From contig JAAYDU010000007.1 of the NCBI GenBank assembly GCA_012729095.1, positions 1 to 36,730 on the forward strand: a DNA stretch of 36,730 bases, in the 5' to 3' direction. Positions 25,568 to 33,832 of this stretch are shown here, in pieces; the stretch's first letter is position 1; every line of letters begins with the position of its first letter. The stretch comes from Methanobacteriota archaeon (GTDB lineage Archaea > Thermoplasmatota > Thermoplasmata > Methanomassiliicoccales > UBA472). Made by a program: the position numbers and the translations under genes. The notes beneath the pieces were generated by a model, which saw only the letters and a program-made list of their open reading frames with translations, ran no database searches and had not been told where the DNA came from.

Positions 25568-27589
25568 TTGTTCGTCGACCAACTGTTCTTAGCCCTTATC
25601 GTTCTGCCCTTCGCAGGGGCCATTCTCGCGGCGACACTCAACGGCCACGCTAAGACCAGTGTCCGCATAGCCTTCACCGTCTCTTCCCTGTCGTCCCTCC
25701 TGGGCCTGGCCGTCGCATTCCTGATCTTCCTGGACGGTGAGATGCGATGGGAACTGCCTTTCTCGTCCCCTTTCGGCCCCCTCAGCTTCTACTTGGACAC
25801 CTTGGCGGCATTCTTCCTGGGCACGATATCAGTGGTGACCTTCGCAGTATCCGTGTACTCCTTCGGTTACGCAAACCATTACGAGGGGAAGTACCCGGTC
25901 GGCCTGCTGGGCGCCATGTTCAACATCTTCTTCTCGTCCATGGTCATGGTCGTCTCATCATCCAACGCCATCCTATTCCTGATCATGTGGGAGACAATGT
26001 CCCTCTCCTCTTTCTTTCTGGTCATATTCGAGCACCGTCAGGAGGGGACGGTGGGTTCCGGTCTGTTCTATCTCATCATGACCCACATCGGGACTGCGGC
26101 CATCGGCATGGGCCTACTGCTGATGTACGTCAATTCCGGTTCCTTCGACCTCTCCTCTTTCCCTGGGGCCGCCCAGGGCATGTCCGACGTTCTCCGTTCA
26201 GCGGTGTTCCTGCTGTGGCTGGTCGGGTTCGGGGCCAAGGCAGGAATCGTCCCGCTGCATGTCTGGTTGCCCATGGCCCATCCCGCGGCCCCCTCGAACG
26301 TCTCCGCGTTGATGTCCGCGGTCATGGTCAAGACCGCCATCTACATGCTCATCCGCTGCTGCTTCGGTCTCCTGGGCGTTCAGGACACCTGGTGGGGCAT
26401 CACCGTTCTGGCCATCGGCTGCGTCTCCGCTCTTCTGGGGGTGATGTACGCGCTCATCGAGAGCGACATCAAGAGGATGCTGGCCTTCTCCACCGTTGAG
26501 AACGTGGGTATAATGCTCATCGCCCTGGGCGTGGCCATGGTGTTCGGGTCGTACGGGCTGAAGGAGCTTGCCGGGCTGGCCCTGATCGCCTGTCTGATGC
26601 ACGTCCTCAGCCACGCGCTGTTCAAATCCCTCCTGTTCATGGGTGCGGGGAGCGTGCTCCTGGCCACGCACACCAAGGACATGGAGCGCCTGGGGGGATT
26701 GGCCAAGCGTATGCCGTACACCGGTGCCATGTTCCTCATCGGGGCCCTCTCCGCATCGGCCATACCCCCGCTGTCCGGGTTCATAAGCGAATGGTTGATA
26801 TTCCAGGCCATGCTGCAATCGTTCAGCATACCCGATGCCATGGTCAAGATACTGATAACCGTCGCGCTGGGCACATTGGCCATCACCGGTGCCTTGGCCG
26901 CCGCAGCCTTCCTCAAGGTCTTCGGGATAACGTTCCTGGCACGCCCGAGAAGCAGGGACGCCGATGAGGCCCGCGAGGTACCGAAGAGCATGCTATTGGG
27001 GATGGGGCTGATGGCGGCCCTTTGCGTGCTGGCGGGGGTGCTCTCCTTCGCCATCCTGCCCGGCTTGGACCAGGTATCCGCTCCCTTGGCAGGGGCCTCC
27101 ATAGCAGACAGCCTTGTGAACGGCATTGAGATAGTACCGACCGTCGGCGAGTTCTCCCAGGCGTCGCCCCCTCTGATCGCGGTCATCATCCTGGCGGTGA
27201 TGGGACTTGTCCTGACGCTGAGCCAGGCCTACGGCGGGCGTCGCAAGGTGGTCCGGGCGGACACATGGGACTGCGGGACACCCCTCACGGCCAGAACGGA
27301 ATATTCCGGGCGGGGATTCTCCAACCCGATCAACCGCATGTTCTCCTGGGTGTACCGCCCCATCCGCACCTTCCGGGCCACAAGGTCACCATCCCCTTAC
27401 ATCAGGACGGAAATGAGGTACACCAGCACCACCCAGCCCGTGTTCGAGAAATACCTGTACGGTCCCACCGAGGCCGGGGTACGGTGGGCCGCCAAAAAGA
27501 TCAGCGTCATACAGACCGGCAGCATACAGACCTATCTGGGGTACATCTTCGTGGTGCTGGTCCTTCTCCTGGTCGCCCTGAGGTTGTGA
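25568..27589 (+). CDS. hyfB: Hyf/Ehr complex membrane subunit B (NuoL/M/N-type proton-conducting antiporter-like)
   Basis: 673 aa, the length of HyfB, with about 16 TM helices. It belongs to the Mrp-antiporter-like family. Landmarks are a TM5-type glutamate in IMWETMSLSS, the channel lysine in FGAKAGIVPLHVWLPMAH followed by APSNVSALMS, and a later histidine/lysine segment HVLSHALFKSLLFM. Family knowledge: these subunits move protons or sodium. Starts with TTG at 25568, next to a mini-ORF stop; there is no in-frame ATG near. First gene of a six-gene operon; the next ATG is 1 nt after its stop. Confidence 0.93.
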   Translation: MFVDQLFLALIVLPFAGAILAATLNGHAKTSVRIAFTVSSLSSLLGLAVAFLIFLDGEMRWELPFSSPFGPLSFYLDTLAAFFLGTISVVTFAVSVYSFGYANHYEGKYPVGLLGAMFNIFFSSMVMVVSSSNAILFLIMWETMSLSSFFLVIFEHRQEGTVGSGLFYLIMTHIGTAAIGMGLLLMYVNSGSFDLSSFPGAAQGMSDVLRSAVFLLWLVGFGAKAGIVPLHVWLPMAHPAAPSNVSALMSAVMVKTAIYMLIRCCFGLLGVQDTWWGITVLAIGCVSALLGVMYALIESDIKRMLAFSTVENVGIMLIALGVAMVFGSYGLKELAGLALIACLMHVLSHALFKSLLFMGAGSVLLATHTKDMERLGGLAKRMPYTGAMFLIGALSASAIPPLSGFISEWLIFQAMLQSFSIPDAMVKILITVALGTLAITGALAAAAFLKVFGITFLARPRSRDADEAREVPKSMLLGMGLMAALCVLAGVLSFAILPGLDQVSAPLAGASIADSLVNGIEIVPTVGEFSQASPPLIAVIILAVMGLVLTLSQAYGGRRKVVRADTWDCGTPLTARTEYSGRGFSNPINRMFSWVYRPIRTFRATRSPSPYIRTEMRYTSTTQPVFEKYLYGPTEAGVRWAAKKISVIQTGSIQTYLGYIFVVLVLLLVALRL

Positions 27590-27590
27590 A

Positions 27591-28517
27591 ATGCTGACAT
27601 CAATGGTCCAAGCCCTGCTCGTACTGGCGCTGTCCCCCCTCTTCACCGGACTGATCAGAAGGTCGAAGGCCTATTTCCAGGGCCGCCAGGGGGCGTCCGT
27701 GCTGCAGCCGTACCGGGACCTAGCCAAGCTGTTCCGCAAGGATTCCGTGCTGTCCCACGATGCTTCCTGGATCATGACCATCACTCCGTACGTGTGCATG
27801 ACCGCCGTGATCGCCGCCGCGCTGATGGTGCCCTTCATAACCGACAGTTCCCTGGGGTTCGTCGGCGACCTGATCGTGGTGGTCTATCTCTTCGGAACGA
27901 TGAGGTTCTTCATGGCCCTCGCCGGGCTGGACGCCGGATCGTCGTTCGGCGGCATGGGCAGCAGCCGGGAGATGACAGTGTCGGCCATAGTCGAGCCGAC
28001 CATACTGCTCTCCATATTCACCATGGCTCTGATATCCGGGACCACCGACCTTAGCGGGATATCCCGCAACCTGGCCACCAGCGGTCTCGACCTGGTGCGT
28101 CCCGCTCTGTTCCTGGCGCTCGCTGCCTTCTTCATATCCACCCTGGCCGAGAACGCCCGCGTGCCAGTGGACAATCCTTCGACGCACCTGGAGCTGACCA
28201 TGATACACGAGGCCATGGTCCTGGAGCATTCCGGCAAGCACCTGGCGCTCATGGAGTGGTCCAGCATGACGAAGCTCCTGCTATACGCGGTGATAATGGC
28301 CAACGTGTTCCTTCCCTGGGGCATAGCCACCGACCTTACCGCGATCGGGCTGGCCACCGGCATCGTCGCCATGTCGCTCAAGCTGCTGCTGTTCGGCCTG
28401 GCCATAGCCCTGGTGGAATCCTCAATGGCCAAGCTGCGCCTATTCCGACTGCCCAACCTGCTGACCGTATCCTTCTCGCTGTCCCTGCTGGCGGTGATAT
28501 CCTATTACATACTGTGA
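27591..28517 (+). CDS. hyfC: Hyf/Ehr complex membrane subunit C (NuoH-type)
   Basis: 308 aa with about eight TM helices. A NuoH/HycD-family subunit that forms the quinone/ferredoxin-side channel between the peripheral arm and the antiporter subunits. Recognised by YFQGRQGASVLQPYRDLAKL near the N-terminus and the conserved loop ENARVPVDNPSTHLELTMIH followed by EAMVLEHSGKHLALMEW. ATG one base after the hyfB stop shows coupling. Confidence 0.94.
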   Translation: MLTSMVQALLVLALSPLFTGLIRRSKAYFQGRQGASVLQPYRDLAKLFRKDSVLSHDASWIMTITPYVCMTAVIAAALMVPFITDSSLGFVGDLIVVVYLFGTMRFFMALAGLDAGSSFGGMGSSREMTVSAIVEPTILLSIFTMALISGTTDLSGISRNLATSGLDLVRPALFLALAAFFISTLAENARVPVDNPSTHLELTMIHEAMVLEHSGKHLALMEWSSMTKLLLYAVIMANVFLPWGIATDLTAIGLATGIVAMSLKLLLFGLAIALVESSMAKLRLFRLPNLLTVSFSLSLLAVISYYIL

Positions 28518-28526
28518 GGGACGAAC

Positions 28527-29186
28527 ATGGTGAACGATCTCAGCCTGGACACGATAAACGCCCTGGCCGCACTGATACTGCTGGCGGATTTCATGCTTGT
28601 GGCCAGTAGCCGCATGAGGTCCCTGACCCGCATATTCGCCCTGCAATCCCTGGCCATGGGGGGCCTGGCCGCCGTGGTGGCCTTCGAGACCGGGGTCGGG
28701 CACATATACGTGGTAGCGGTGCTCAGCATAGCGCTAAAGGCCGTGGTCATTCCCCGCTTCATAGACTACACCGCCGACAAGATACAGGTGAACCGGGAGG
28801 TGGAGCCCCTGGTCAAGATACCGGGGTCGCTGCTCATTTGCGCGGCCATCACCATGCTGGCGTACTTCGTCACCGAACCCATAATGGAACTGGGCACGGC
28901 CATAACCAGCAACTGCCTGGCGATATCGTTCGCCACCGTGCTGATAGGGATGTTCATGATGGTCTCCCGGAGAAAGGCCATCACCGAGGTCGTCGGTCTG
29001 CTGGTGGTGGAGAACGGGGTCTTCCTGGCCGCCGTGTCCACCACCTACAGCATGCCGATGGTCGTGGAGCTGGGCGTGTTCTTCGACATATTCGTGGGCG
29101 TCATCATAATGGGCGTGTTCGCCTTCCGCATCAACCGCACCTTCGAGACCGTGGACTCCACAGTGCTCAGGAGGCTGAAGGATTGA
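28527..29186 (+). CDS. hyfE: Hyf/Ehr complex membrane subunit E (NuoK-type)
   Basis: 219 aa with about seven TM helices, the length of HyfE; its C-terminal part is NuoK-like. Acidic membrane residues typical of NuoK/HyfE are present in VVAFETGVGH and VGLLVVENGVFLAA. The ATG follows the hyfC stop by 9 nt. The stop TGA overlaps the TTG start of hyfF. Confidence 0.9.
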   Translation: MVNDLSLDTINALAALILLADFMLVASSRMRSLTRIFALQSLAMGGLAAVVAFETGVGHIYVVAVLSIALKAVVIPRFIDYTADKIQVNREVEPLVKIPGSLLICAAITMLAYFVTEPIMELGTAITSNCLAISFATVLIGMFMMVSRRKAITEVVGLLVVENGVFLAAVSTTYSMPMVVELGVFFDIFVGVIIMGVFAFRINRTFETVDSTVLRRLKD

Positions 29187-30646
29187 TCGAGATCGCGCTG
29201 ATATCGCCAGCGGTCCTGGCCATAATCTGCCTTCTGCTAGGCCGCCACACCAGGGCCATAGAGGCCATCAGCGTGGCGGGGGCCGGGTCCCTGCTCGTGT
29301 CCGGGTCCTACCTGGCCTTCAGGACGTTCGATGAGGGGGCCATTGACGAGGGCATCTGGTTCATGGACCAGTTCAGCGGCCTTATGATGTTCATCATCGT
29401 TCTGATAGGGTTCCTGGCCGTGGTGTACTCCGTGCCCTATATGAGGCAGGAGATGGCCACCGGAGAGGTCGGCAAGAGGAAGGTCTCCTACTACTACGGT
29501 TTCCTGTTCCTTTTCATGCTCACCATGGTGATGGTGGTGGTCTCGGACAACCTGGGCATGGTCTGGATAGCGGTGGAGGCCACCACTCTGGTCTCCGCCT
29601 TCCTGGTGGGCTTCCACAACAAGGCGACCTCCCTGGAGGCCACCTGGAAATACCTGATAATCTGCTCCATAGGTATATCGCTGGCGTTGCTCGGAACGAT
29701 ATTCGTGTACGCCTCCTCGCTGCCGGTATTGGGGGAGGGCAGCGATCTTCACTGGACCTCCCTGATGGCCGTGGCCGGACAGCTGGACCCCGCCTTCCTG
29801 AAGATCGGTTTCGTGCTGGTCCTCATCGGTTACGGGACCAAGGCCGGTCTGGCGCCCATGCATACCTGGCTGCCGGACGCGCATTCCCAGTCCCCCAGCC
29901 CGGTGAGCGCCCTTCTGTCGGGCGTGCTGCTGAACTGCGCCATGTACGCCGTGCTTCGCTACCACATACTGCTCACCCACTCCCCTCTGGGAGGGGGGTT
30001 CAGCAGCGGCATGCTCCTTCTGTTCGGAATGCTGTCCCTGGGGGTCGCTGCCGCCTTCATCATCACCCAGAAGGACTACAAGCGACTGCTGGCGTACTCC
30101 AGCATCGAGCACATAGGCATAATCGCGATCGGTTTTGGTTTCGGAGGGTTCTGGGGTGTGTTCGGTGGATTGCTGCACATGCTCAACCACTCGCTTACCA
30201 AGGCCCTGCTGTTCTTTGGCGCAGGCAACGTGCTGCAGAAATATGGCACCAAGAACATCAGCGAGGTGCGGGGGGTGGGCCGAACGATGCCCTTCACCGC
30301 CGCTTTGCTGTTGCTGGGGGCCCTGGCCATTACCGGGTCCCCCCCTTTCAGCATATTCATCAGCGAGATCATGGTCCTTGCCGCGGGCATTGGCCAGGGG
30401 AGCTTCCTTCCCGTCATCATCTACTCAGGTATACTGGTGGTGGTGTTCGCCGCTTTCATGGGGCACGTCGTGAGGATGATATTCGGGGAACCTCCCCCGG
30501 GAATTGAAAAGGGAGAGATATCCAGGTCCGGGCTGCTGCCGATGGTGGCCCTGGCCGCCGCCATAATGATCATGGGGCTGTACATCCCTGGCCTGCTCGG
30601 GGACGCATTGAAGGAGCTGATCGGTCTGTTCGGAGGTATGGAATGA
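29183..30646 (+). CDS. hyfF: Hyf/Ehr complex membrane subunit F (NuoN/M-type)
   Basis: 487 aa, a second antiporter-like subunit with ~14 TM helices. It has a TM5 glutamate (IAVEATTLVSAF) and the channel lysine GYGTKAGLAPMHTWLPDAH followed by SPSPVSALLSG. Its true start is the TTG at 29183 (TTGATCGAG), overlapping the hyfE stop as TTGA and preceded by GGAGG at 8 nt; the open frame upstream lies inside hyfE and is not used. The stop overlaps the next start as ATGA. Confidence 0.92.
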   Translation: MIEIALISPAVLAIICLLLGRHTRAIEAISVAGAGSLLVSGSYLAFRTFDEGAIDEGIWFMDQFSGLMMFIIVLIGFLAVVYSVPYMRQEMATGEVGKRKVSYYYGFLFLFMLTMVMVVVSDNLGMVWIAVEATTLVSAFLVGFHNKATSLEATWKYLIICSIGISLALLGTIFVYASSLPVLGEGSDLHWTSLMAVAGQLDPAFLKIGFVLVLIGYGTKAGLAPMHTWLPDAHSQSPSPVSALLSGVLLNCAMYAVLRYHILLTHSPLGGGFSSGMLLLFGMLSLGVAAAFIITQKDYKRLLAYSSIEHIGIIAIGFGFGGFWGVFGGLLHMLNHSLTKALLFFGAGNVLQKYGTKNISEVRGVGRTMPFTAALLLLGALAITGSPPFSIFISEIMVLAAGIGQGSFLPVIIYSGILVVVFAAFMGHVVRMIFGEPPPGIEKGEISRSGLLPMVALAAAIMIMGLYIPGLLGDALKELIGLFGGME

Positions 30647-32211
30647 GCGAGGACGGGCTGGAAGGTATCGTGAAGGAACTGCGGCGCGAGATCGGTGAGG
30701 ACCTGCGCCACTCCGGTCCATGGGACAGGGGGATGCAATGCGAGGTGGAGCGATCGCACCTTGCGGGGGCGGTCGGGACGCTGATCGCTAAGCACGGGGC
30801 GTCAATGGTCTCAATGCACGCCACCGACGACCGGCAATCCCGGGGGTCGTTCGCCCTTCACTATCTCCTGTCTTTCCCGTCCAAGCGCGAGCTGCTCATG
30901 CTTTCCGGCGAGACGGACGGCAGCTTCACCTCCCTTACCCCCCAGATCTACCACGCTAACTGGTACGAGCGGGAGGTGATGGACATGTTCGGCCTGGTGG
31001 CTACCGGTCATCCCGACCCCCGACCCCTGGTCCTCCACGATGGCTGGTACAAGGGCTCTCATCCTCTTCGTAAGCATATCGGCTGCGACGACGGGCTGGC
31101 GCCAGAGCGCCGTCGATACGAATTCAACGTCTTGAAAGGGGACGGGGTCTTCGAGGTCCCTGTCGGCCCGGTGCACGCGGGGGTCATCGAGCCCGGGCAC
31201 TTCCGCTTCTCCGCCGCCGGAGAGTCCATACTGAACCTGGAGGTACGCCTGGGATATGTGCACAGGGGCGTGGAGAAATGCCTGGAGGGGGCGCCCCCCG
31301 GCAGAGCTCTGCGCATGACGGAGAGGATATCTGGCGATAACGGGGTGGCGCACTCCCTGGCCTTCTGCCAGGCGTATGAGGCAGGCCATGACGTCCCTCC
31401 GCGCGCCCAGTACGCCCGTTGCATACTGGCCGAGCTGGAGAGAGTGTACAACCATCTGGGCGACATCGCCGGGCTGGCGTTGGACACCGCCTTCGCCGTT
31501 CCCGCCGCTGACATTTACGCCCTCCGGGAGGTCATGCTCGGCCTCAACGCCCGTATCACCGGTCACCGGATGCTATGGGGGGCGGTCACCCTGGGCGGGA
31601 CCCGGGACCTTCTGAGCGAGGCGGATGTGGACGACGTGCAGGGCACTCTCATGAAGGTTGGCAACGAGCTGCGCACCTCCGTCGAAAGGATGAGGTCCAG
31701 CCCCTCGTTCATGGACCGGGTGGATACCACTGGTATAGTGGAGGAAAAGGTCGCAAGGGACCTGAGGGTGGTAGGGCCGATCGGACGGGCCAGCGGCCAG
31801 GACCTCGATGTCCGGCGGGACCATCCCTACGAGGCCTATTCGAAGCTGAACTTCAGGGTGCCTCTGTTCAGGGAAGGCGATGTCAGCGCCCGCATGAACG
31901 TCCGGGTCCAGGAGGTCGACGAGTCCATTAGCCTGGTAATGGAGGCCCTGGACCGCATGCCGTCAGGCGGAGGTTCCAGCCGTCCAGGGCCGCCCCGGGA
32001 CGGGGTGCACGTCGGACTGGTCGAAGCTCCCAGCGGGGAGCTCGTCCACATCATACACACGGAGGGCGGGAAGGTCGTCCGTCACAAGGTCCGCGATCCC
32101 TCCTTCTGCAACTGGCCGGCGATACAGGAGGCGGTCCTCGGGGACATAGTGCCGGACTTTCCCCTGATAAACAAGAGCTTCAGCCTGTCCTACGCGGGCA
32201 ACGATCTGTAG
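30643..32211 (+). CDS. hyfG: Fused NuoC-NuoD/HyfG-like large subunit lacking all NiFe-site cysteines
   Basis: 522 aa. The N-terminal ~170 residues are a NuoC-like domain (WYEREVMDMFGLVATGHPDP). The rest is the NuoD/hydrogenase-large-subunit domain (PVGPVHAGVIEPGHF; YVHRGVEKCLEG). The first NiFe motif of Hyc/Hyf (RVCGICG) is here RISGDNG, at residues 228-234. The C-terminal DPCxxC motif is replaced by SYAGNDL at the extreme C-terminus. All four metal-binding Cys are therefore absent, so it cannot hold a normal NiFe centre. The surrounding residues still align, so this is a changed family member and not a damaged one. This matches Ehr complexes, related to but distinct from hydrogenases. ATGA overlap with hyfF. 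Confidence 0.92.
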   Translation: MSEDGLEGIVKELRREIGEDLRHSGPWDRGMQCEVERSHLAGAVGTLIAKHGASMVSMHATDDRQSRGSFALHYLLSFPSKRELLMLSGETDGSFTSLTPQIYHANWYEREVMDMFGLVATGHPDPRPLVLHDGWYKGSHPLRKHIGCDDGLAPERRRYEFNVLKGDGVFEVPVGPVHAGVIEPGHFRFSAAGESILNLEVRLGYVHRGVEKCLEGAPPGRALRMTERISGDNGVAHSLAFCQAYEAGHDVPPRAQYARCILAELERVYNHLGDIAGLALDTAFAVPAADIYALREVMLGLNARITGHRMLWGAVTLGGTRDLLSEADVDDVQGTLMKVGNELRTSVERMRSSPSFMDRVDTTGIVEEKVARDLRVVGPIGRASGQDLDVRRDHPYEAYSKLNFRVPLFREGDVSARMNVRVQEVDESISLVMEALDRMPSGGGSSRPGPPRDGVHVGLVEAPSGELVHIIHTEGGKVVRHKVRDPSFCNWPAIQEAVLGDIVPDFPLINKSFSLSYAGNDL

Positions 32212-32222
32212 GTGGACCTCGA

Positions 32223-32957
32223 ATGATGCAAAGCATGCTGTTCAAGAAAAGGAGGACATTGTCCCTGCGGGAACTGCTGGACCAGCGTGTCGGCTGTCCC
32301 CTGGCCGACCCGCTGATATGCGACATGTGCGGCAAATGCTCCGAAGCTTGCCCGACCCAGGCGATCAGCGTGAGCGACAGGTGGTCGGTGGACCTGGGAA
32401 AATGCTTGTGGTGCGGGGACTGTTTGGAGACATGCGAGAAGGGAGCATTGTCCATGGCCGGCGGCTGCGAGGCCGCGGGCCGCAGGCAGGACCTCATTCT
32501 CTCTGCCGAGACCGAACGGTCGGCCTTGCGACTTAAGGATGAGACCAGAAAGGTGCTGGGCCGCTCCCTGGCCATAAGGGAGGTTGACGCTGGCTCGTGC
32601 AACGGCTGCGAGGTGGAGGTGAACTCCCTCTCGAACCCGATGTACGACCTGGAACGTTTCGGCATCAGGATGGTGGCATCCCCTAGGCACGCCGACATGC
32701 TGCTTGTGACCGGCCCGGTCACCCGGAACATGCTCCCGGCGCTGATGAAGACCTATGCGGCCACGCCCGAGCCCAAGCTGATCGCGGCCCTGGGCACATG
32801 CGCCATCTCCGGATGCCCCTTCGGGAACAGCTACGCCTCGGGCAAGGGGGTGTCGGACGTCCTGCCGGTGGACATATTCATACCCGGTTGCCCTCCGCAC
32901 CCCCGCACCATAATCATGGCGCTGCTCGAAGCGTTGGGGCGGCTGCAGGTCACTTGA
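32223..32957 (+). CDS. hyfI: Fused 2x[4Fe-4S] ferredoxin / NuoB-like small subunit
   Basis: 244 aa. Residues 33-71 hold two CxxCxxCxxxC motifs (C33-C43 and C61-C71), as in HyfH/NuoI. Residues 120-244 are a NuoB/HyfI-type domain with ligands C126 and C129 (SCNGCEVE), C193 (GTCAISG) and C223 (PGCPPHP), which would bind the proximal [4Fe-4S] cluster. In most Hyf, Hyc and complex I operons these are two separate genes. Electrons from a ferredoxin-like donor would pass through three clusters to the large subunit. ATG at 32223 with GGTGG 7 nt upstream. Last gene of the operon; its end overlaps the convergent uspA by 8 bp. Confidence 0.92.
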   Translation: MMQSMLFKKRRTLSLRELLDQRVGCPLADPLICDMCGKCSEACPTQAISVSDRWSVDLGKCLWCGDCLETCEKGALSMAGGCEAAGRRQDLILSAETERSALRLKDETRKVLGRSLAIREVDAGSCNGCEVEVNSLSNPMYDLERFGIRMVASPRHADMLLVTGPVTRNMLPALMKTYAATPEPKLIAALGTCAISGCPFGNSYASGKGVSDVLPVDIFIPGCPPHPRTIIMALLEALGRLQVT

Positions 32958-33339
32958 CCACTATTACCGTGCAGGGAGAGTTGCGCACCACGTGCTCGGA
33001 CACGCTGCCAATGAGAACCCGGTCCAGGACCGTCTTGCCCGACGTCCCGACGATTATGGCCGAGGCGCCGACCCTTTCGGCCACGGCGATCGCGGACTCG
33101 GCGGGCGCCCCGGTCTCCAGCAGGGTGGTGGTCTCCAATCCCTGCTGTGTGGCCCTTTCCTTGATCTCCTCGAGATGCTTCTTGGCCTCCCCCACGGTAC
33201 CCTCCCGGTTCTCCTCGTGCCGGGGGCCTATGACGAAGACGACGTACAGCTCCTCGCGGTGCAGACGAGCATACTCCAACGCATAATCGACCGCCTTGGC
33301 CGTGTGCGCCCTGCCATCGGTTGCCAGAACAACGCTCAT
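32950..33339 (-). CDS. Universal stress protein (UspA family)
   Basis: 129 aa, a single Usp domain. It starts MSVVLATDGRAHTAKAVDYA and ends with the nucleotide-binding signature GTSGKTVLDRVLIGSVSEHV (GxxG-x9-GS) followed by PCTVIVV, so ATP binding is likely. The ATG at 33339 was chosen over a longer frame because the family starts here and a TATA box CCTTATATCC (33373-33382, minus strand) lies 35 nt upstream. Convergent with the last Ehr gene, overlapping by 8 bp. Confidence 0.9.
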   Translation of the reverse strand: MSVVLATDGRAHTAKAVDYALEYARLHREELYVVFVIGPRHEENREGTVGEAKKHLEEIKERATQQGLETTTLLETGAPAESAIAVAERVGASAIIVGTSGKTVLDRVLIGSVSEHVVRNSPCTVIVVK

Positions 33340-33372
33340 TTTTTCCCTTCTTGACTTGAAAGCGTTTCGCCA

Positions 33373-33382
33373 GGATATAAGG
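33373..33382 (-). promoter_or_regulatory. TATA box of uspA
   Basis: Minus strand CCTTATATCC predicts a start near 33352 and a ~13-nt leader before the ATG at 33339. Confidence 0.55.
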
Positions 33383-33398
33383 TTGTCAATGCCACAGT

Positions 33399-33832
33399 TC
33401 ACCCATCCGGTCCTGGCCTCTTGGAACAGTAGACGATGTCCTCATGTTCCAGGTGACCAAGCTCGGCGAAGAGCCTCCGGGACCTCCGGTTGCCTTCGTG
33501 TACCTGCACTGCCGTGATGTTGACCCCTAGGGATGCAAGCTCCTCCTCGGCCCTCTGGACAAGCTGCCTGGCTATGCCCCTGCCCTGCTCCTCTGGCAGA
33601 ACGGCCGAACGGTTCAACCAACCCTTGCGAAGGTCATGGGTGGCCAGCACCGCGCCGACGATCCCGCCCCGGTCCTCGGCCACCAGGTAAATTGAGGGGT
33701 CCCTTCCCACCTGTTCGAGCGCTCGCTCCCAGAGTCCCTTCCCCCCGGCTGGTGGGCAAGCCCCGACCTCCTCCACAGTTCGGCGACCTTGTCGTGGTCG
33801 CCAGGGCGCATGCGGCGGACCTCCGCGCTCAT
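33399..33832 (-). pseudogene. GNAT-family N-acetyltransferase broken by a 1-nt frameshift
   Basis: The N-terminal half, starting [20 protein letters not shown], is in the frame that opens at the ATG 33832. The acetyl-CoA half (VGAVLATHDLRKGWLNRSAV, then EEQGRGIARQLVQRAEEEL and a conserved HEDIVYCSKRP end) is in another frame. The two join if one base is added between about 33727 and 33750, around the G6 run and GACTCTGGG of the minus strand. Its start overlaps the exonuclease III stop (ATGA), as expected of a real operon gene. Either a recent mutation or an assembly/sequencing indel. Confidence 0.75.

Noticed and set aside
28838-29182. N-terminal extension of HyfF inside hyfE
   Set aside because: Low-complexity Arg/His/Gly translation antisense to nothing known; the TTG at 29183 has GGAGG upstream and overlaps the hyfE stop, as the other genes in the operon do.
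30643-32957. Calling the operon a working group 4 NiFe hydrogenase
   Set aside because: The small subunit and membrane subunits fit, but the four Cys ligands needed for the NiFe centre are absent from the large subunit.
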